Both the position numbers and the translations under genes were made by a program. The notes beneath the pieces were generated by a model, which did no database searches, was not told the origin of the DNA, and was given only the letters and a program-made list of their open reading frames with translations. A DNA stretch of 21,139 bases from Glomus cerebriforme. Lineage: Eukaryota > Glomeromycota > Glomeromycetes > Glomerales > Glomeraceae. The number at the start of each line of letters is the position of its first letter. The stretch's first letter is position 1. The DNA lies in the NCBI GenBank assembly GCA_003550305.1, contig QKYT01000556.1:7537-28675 (forward strand), written 5' to 3'. Positions 17,869 through 21,139 of the stretch are shown here, one piece after another.

Positions 17869-17994
17869 ATGCAATACAATGTTTCCGATCCATACTTATT
17901 GCTACGATTCACCAGCACAATGCTGCGCCAAACATCAAAGAAGACGACACGTGATGATGTTTATGTACTGCGTCAAATTCCTGACACTCACTAG
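17869..17994 (+). CDS. Possible micro-ORF, 41 aa, in a GC-richer island
   Basis: An ATG-to-TAG frame of 41 residues (MQYNVSDPYLLLRFTSTMLR then QTSKKTTRDDVYVLRQIPDTH) lies in locally GC-richer DNA containing a CACGTG box. The composition looks coding-like, but the minus strand is also partly open. No family recognised; it may be an exon of something else or chance. Confidence 0.2.
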   Translation: MQYNVSDPYLLLRFTSTMLRQTSKKTTRDDVYVLRQIPDTH

Positions 17995-18039
17995 ATTCAA
18001 GTTTTACCAGATTTTGGCGGCTAAAATTACAGCCACGTG
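17948..18039. promoter_or_regulatory. Two CACGTGAT boxes with a GGCGG core between them
   Basis: CACGTGAT occurs at 17948-17955 and 18034-18041; its complement ATCACGTG matches the RTCACRTG consensus of Cbf1-type bHLH factors. TTTTGGCGGC (18013-18022) resembles an E2F-like core. No gene start could be placed next to them, so they may be promoter elements or chance. Confidence 0.35.
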
Positions 18040-18059
18040 ATTTCTTCACCAGCATGTGT

Positions 18060-19339
18060 GGTAATATTTTATATGTTTAAACATTTGATTTTTTCTGTAT
18101 TATTTACTTGAAACTTTTCTTATTAGTTATAAAATAATGTTCCTTAAATGAAAACAATAATCACATTATGAAAATGCTACAAATAATAAATATAATGTAT
18201 TTTTTTTTTTTTAGTACAGAAAATCATAACGTGGAGTAAAATTATTTAGTGATCTGGAAGAGCATAATTTCAGCATTTAGTAAGCTTAGTCAAATAGAAA
18301 TTATGGTTGTTTATTGTAAATAATCGAAATCTACGTTATAAAATTTAAAAATGATTTTGTTCAGTCTTTGGTTGTATTTTTTCCGAGAAAATTTTCTTTC
18401 CTTTTTATTTAATGAAAAATAAAATGCGTAAGATGAAACTTCTTACGTTAATGTAATTCATTATTTCTACCAGCATTATAACTAGAATAAAATATATTGT
18501 ACATAAAGATGATATTAAAGGAATACAATACTTTATTTTTTATTTATATTTGGAATTCATATTTGGTTTCTGTGTCTGTATATTTCTAATAACGATCAAA
18601 ACTTTGGTCAAAGAATAATAATTAGTAAGATTTAACAAATATTATTATAAATAAATTATTTGTGACATTTATAATTTAAAATATAATTTATTTAAATTAA
18701 ATTTTACATTACATTGATTGATTAAAAACTATGTTTTATTTTACAACAATATTTTAATTACAAAATACATAATTATTCTAATCATTCTTTGATATATATC
18801 AAATTTAATTAAATCCATAAACTTATCCAATCAATCAATTTTTAAAGATAAAAATTCATTAAAGCCCTCATTTATTTAATGATTCTATTCAGTCTATAAC
18901 AATAAAAAATAATTTATCTATTTTTTCATGGACAACTTGTAATAATTCTTAAATAAAATGTCATTATGGGTTATGAAATAATAAATAAATAAAAAATATC
19001 ATAAAAAATTCCAAAAAAAAAGTTAAAAGAATTGTCTCCTTTAAAATTTACTTTTCATCTTTAACATCGAAAATATCAAACAATTAAATTAATTTGTTAG
19101 TTTAATAATATTGTAAACATCCAAAATCACCAATATTTGTAAGTTGTGATTTCAAAATATTACCCAAGTGGAGATTGAAAACCAATAAAAGATTTGTTGA
19201 TTGATACAAATACTGAAAAGAAAAAGGCTGAATTAAAGACAATGGAAAGTGTATTATAATTAGAAAGAAAATCAGCCAAATCGAGGAATCAAATATGGGA
19301 AGGAACACTCATTCATTAAAAAATAAATCATTTGTAGAG
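18060..19339. other. AT-rich intergenic sequence
   Basis: A long stretch of low-complexity AT-rich DNA with scattered A and T runs, for example T runs at 18200 and A runs at 19010. A minus-strand frame at 19102-19308 is hydrophobic and not supported as a gene. No RNA or repeat recognised. Confidence 0.5.
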
Positions 19340-19623
19340 GAAAGGCTATAGACACAAATGGGTTTTCTGGGACAAAATTTCCAAATAGGGTATATAATAG
19401 TAGGAGGCCTCCCGGCCTCTTTCTCGATATACAAAATTTATGTAATCTTTATTGAATTCCAATTTAATCTACAAGACCAGAATCCATATCAAGAATCCTA
19501 TATTGAATTCAAGCTTAAAATCGAGTTAGGTTACTTTCCCGCTATCCAAAATTTCTGGTATTAAAATTGGCTTTGAATTAAGCCTGGGAATACCAAGAAT
19601 AACACCATCTCTTATAGCCTTTC
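19340..19623. mobile_element. 284-bp element with 11-bp terminal inverted repeats
   Basis: GAAAGGCTATA (19340-19350) is the exact inverse of TATAGCCTTTC (19613-19623), and similarity continues weakly for about 25 bp inward. The interior contains the palindrome GGAGGCCTCC and GAGGCCTCCCGGCCTC near 19402-19421, which stands out from the AT-rich surroundings. No clear target duplication is visible. The open frame inside (19358-19564) has no recognisable protein. A MITE is the likely reading. Confidence 0.55.
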
Positions 19624-19672
19624 TAGTCCTAATTTAATCCTAAAAATTATAATGAAAAAATTATACCATTTT

Positions 19673-19828
19673 GTTTGCATTTAAAAACTGCTAAGAGCTC
19701 GAAGGACATGAAATGTCCAAAGAGCCTTCGAAGACCGAGTGCAAACCTAAAATGTATAATAATTTTTTATGATATATTGCTTGCCTTTGAAATGAGCAAA
19801 GACCAAAGTGTCCGAATGTGCTCTTTGC
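19673..19828. repeat. Cluster of inverted repeats
   Basis: GTTTGCA (19673) pairs with TGCAAAC (19740). Inside these, CGAAGG (19700) pairs with CCTTCG (19725), and GGACAT (19704) with ATGTCC (19713). A second stem, GCAAAGA (19796) and TCTTTGC (19822), follows, and GTGTCCGAATGTGCTC inside it echoes the first stem. The cluster looks like a foldback unit and its diverged copy. Confidence 0.5.
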
Positions 19829-19868
19829 GAGTCTTCTCACTTAATTTGCATACCATATTTTTATATTA

Positions 19869-19888
19869 TTCTAGAATTAATTCTAGAA
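19869..19888. repeat. Perfect 20-bp palindrome
   Basis: TTCTAGAATTAATTCTAGAA reads identically on both strands with no spacer. It is AT-rich but longer than expected by chance in this window. Confidence 0.8.
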
Positions 19889-19912
19889 CTGATTCGTTAG
19901 CGTAAACAAATC

Positions 19913-19951
19913 CCTGTTAAGTCTAACCTCAAAGAGGTTAGATTTAACAGG
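19913..19951. repeat. Near-perfect hairpin, 18-bp arms, 3-nt loop
   Basis: CCTGTTAAGTCTAACCTC (19913-19930) and GAGGTTAGATTTAACAGG (19934-19951) are separated by AAA. The single mismatch would be a G-U pair in plus-strand RNA, so the stem would be fully paired. A CACGTGAT box follows at 19968. It could be a small foldback element or a structured 5' transcript of the next gene. Confidence 0.75.
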
Positions 19952-20174
19952 TTAGAGATATATCTTGCACGTGATTATAGGCTTGCGTGTATTGTGTGAT
20001 GGGAATGTTTTAGAATAATTAAGTGATCATTGCCTAATATTTGTGGCTTTTGTGCTTTTTAGTAAATAGGTTTCCAAAACTGTATATCGAACCGTACACG
20101 AAACATAAACATAGCAACTATTTACGGAAACATACAGACACGGATTCTATTATTCCATGGAGAAGTATGCTTAG

Positions 20175-20876
20175 GAAACTACAACCTCTCTTATTTCTGC
20201 TTCTAATGTTGAGGATACTGACAATTTAAAAGAAGATCGCGAAGCTTGGTGGAAATTTGGTAAAAAGCTCTCGAAATCTAAATGGGAAGAAGCAAGGTAA
20301 GTTTCTTTCCTATTTGCTTCGATAACTTACTATTTATGAGCTAATTGCTGTTATTAATTATAAAGTTTACTATATGTGCTTGCTACTAAAGTCTCCTGGA
20401 AAGAGTATGCTGAAAAAACGGATAAATATAAAATCCACGGCTGGTGGGAATGGAAAGCCGGAACAGTGCGCGTAATTCAACTTCCTTCGATATTTCACGA
20501 TGAAGCTATTTCTGCTATTACCGCGCCAATTATTGCAGCAACTTTTGGTTTGAGGGGCACTAATCAAGCCATTCGTAATCCCAGATCAACAAGTGGGTGT
20601 TTGGCTTGTTTTCCTAATTTTTTATATTTTCCTGTTGCTAACTAAATTATCTTTGGCTAAAAGCAACAAAATCACGCAGGTCGGGCTACGAAGCGGATGA
20701 TTCGTTTACACCATCTGCAAGACCGTGTGTGAATAGAGGTGGATCCGATGGAAGAGTATGAAGAACTAACCATTCATTTATGACGTGATTGCTTTAAATT
20801 TCTGACATTGACAATAACTTTACATTTTTAGAATCAGCCCTGGCCGACCCTAGTCAGTGTTCGGCAAATGACTTGA
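20175..20876 (+). CDS. 3' part of a multi-exon gene of unknown function
   Basis: Exons 20175-20296, 20366-20592, 20664-20755 and 20832-20876 join in phase to 161 codons plus TGA. The acceptor before the first is TTAG|GAAACT at 20174, and introns are 69, 71 and 76 bp (GT..AG). The 5' exons could not be placed; the frame upstream of 20175 meets a TAG. The protein has an acidic linker, a Trp-rich basic segment (EDREAWWKFGKKLSKSKWEEA), WKEYAEKTDKYKIHGWWEWK, then a hydrophobic Ala/Ile stretch (DEAISAITAPIIAATFGL) that may be one membrane helix or an amphipathic helix, and a Ser/Arg-rich tail. I do not recognise the family. The last codons come from a transposon-like end (see 20855). Confidence 0.6.
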
Positions 20877-21139
20877 AATGACAAATGAATCAAATGACAA
20901 GTCATTTGTCATTTGTCATATAAAAGTCAAATGACCAGTCATTTAAGTCATTTAACCAATATTAAATTTTTTTAAAGTTTTTATTAATAATCTTATTTAA
21001 AGAAATAAAATATAAAAAAAATCTTGTTTATATATGTAACAAAAAATTTTTTAATAGTGGTAAAATGTTTTCACATCATGTGATTTATGATTATATAATT
21101 TTGTAGTAAAAAAATTCTAACCATTTTTTATTTGCTTTT
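20855..21139. mobile_element. hAT-like element end with AAATGAC/GTCATTT array; runs off window
   Basis: CAGTGTTCGG at 20855 resembles the CAGTG-type termini of hAT elements. AAATGAC lies at 20866, 20876, 20892 and 20929, and GTCATTT at 20901, 20908, 20938 and 20947: eight copies in 88 bp, both orientations, with CAAATGAC-AA-GTCATTTG (20891-20908) as a near-perfect palindrome. The right terminus and target duplication lie beyond the window, so superfamily is inferred only. Confidence 0.5.

Noticed and set aside
1..21139. tRNA genes, CRISPR arrays, bacterial operons or ribosome binding sites
   Set aside because: No GGTTCGAATCC-type B box, no regularly spaced identical repeats, and spliceosomal introns throughout indicate a eukaryote.

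Overview
The window looks like a very AT-rich, intron-containing fungal genome, most likely an arbuscular mycorrhizal fungus (Glomeromycotina, Rhizophagus-like). This is inferred from four things: short 60-90 bp GT..AG introns, strong AT bias, remnants of the BTB-BACK-TLD family that is greatly expanded in these fungi, and a secreted kelch protein. One unresolved base (n, 6471) shows it is draft assembly. No organism name can be read from the sequence itself.

Layout. Positions 215-1299 hold a broken BTB-BACK-TLD gene (+) that runs into three diverged intron-shaped repeat units (1300-1619). Positions 1.75-4.1 kb hold foldback DNA and decayed minus-strand coding stretches of unknown family. Positions 4.1-5.7 kb are mostly non-coding, with a 144-bp-spaced direct repeat and a possible first exon at 4741. 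Positions 5.72-7.13 kb are a second broken BTB-TLD gene (+). A 258-bp MITE with a TTA target duplication lies exactly inside its BTB exon. Positions 7.83-10.0 kb hold a decayed, intron-containing transposon gene (-), DDE-transposase-like by its D..D..E spacing and motifs. Its end has the same terminal repeat and subterminal DNA as the MITE, so the two belong to one family.

Positions 10.0-11.7 kb are non-coding. Positions 11715-13306 are an intact seven-exon gene (-) for a secreted kelch/galactose-oxidase-like beta-propeller of 378 residues. A small ORF lies at 14.07 kb and a GC-richer island at 14.77 kb. Positions 15767-17037 are an intact four-exon gene (+) for a 351-residue protein of unknown function with a conserved-looking C-terminal 104 residues. 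Just downstream are a 79-bp stem-spaced element and a 170-bp foldback element made of nested hairpins. Positions 17.4-19.3 kb are mostly plain AT-rich DNA with two CACGTGAT boxes. Positions 19.34-19.96 kb contain a 284-bp TIR element and several strong palindromes.

The right end (20175-20876, +) is the 3' part of a four-exon gene of unknown function. Its last codons and stop lie in an element starting CAGTGTTCGG (hAT-like end), which carries eight copies of AAATGAC in both orientations.

Overall this is a repeat-dominated accessory region. It has two intact genes (kelch and the 351-residue unknown) and one probably live partial gene, set among gene remnants and several structurally distinct small transposon families. 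No operon-like or pathway link between the genes is visible.
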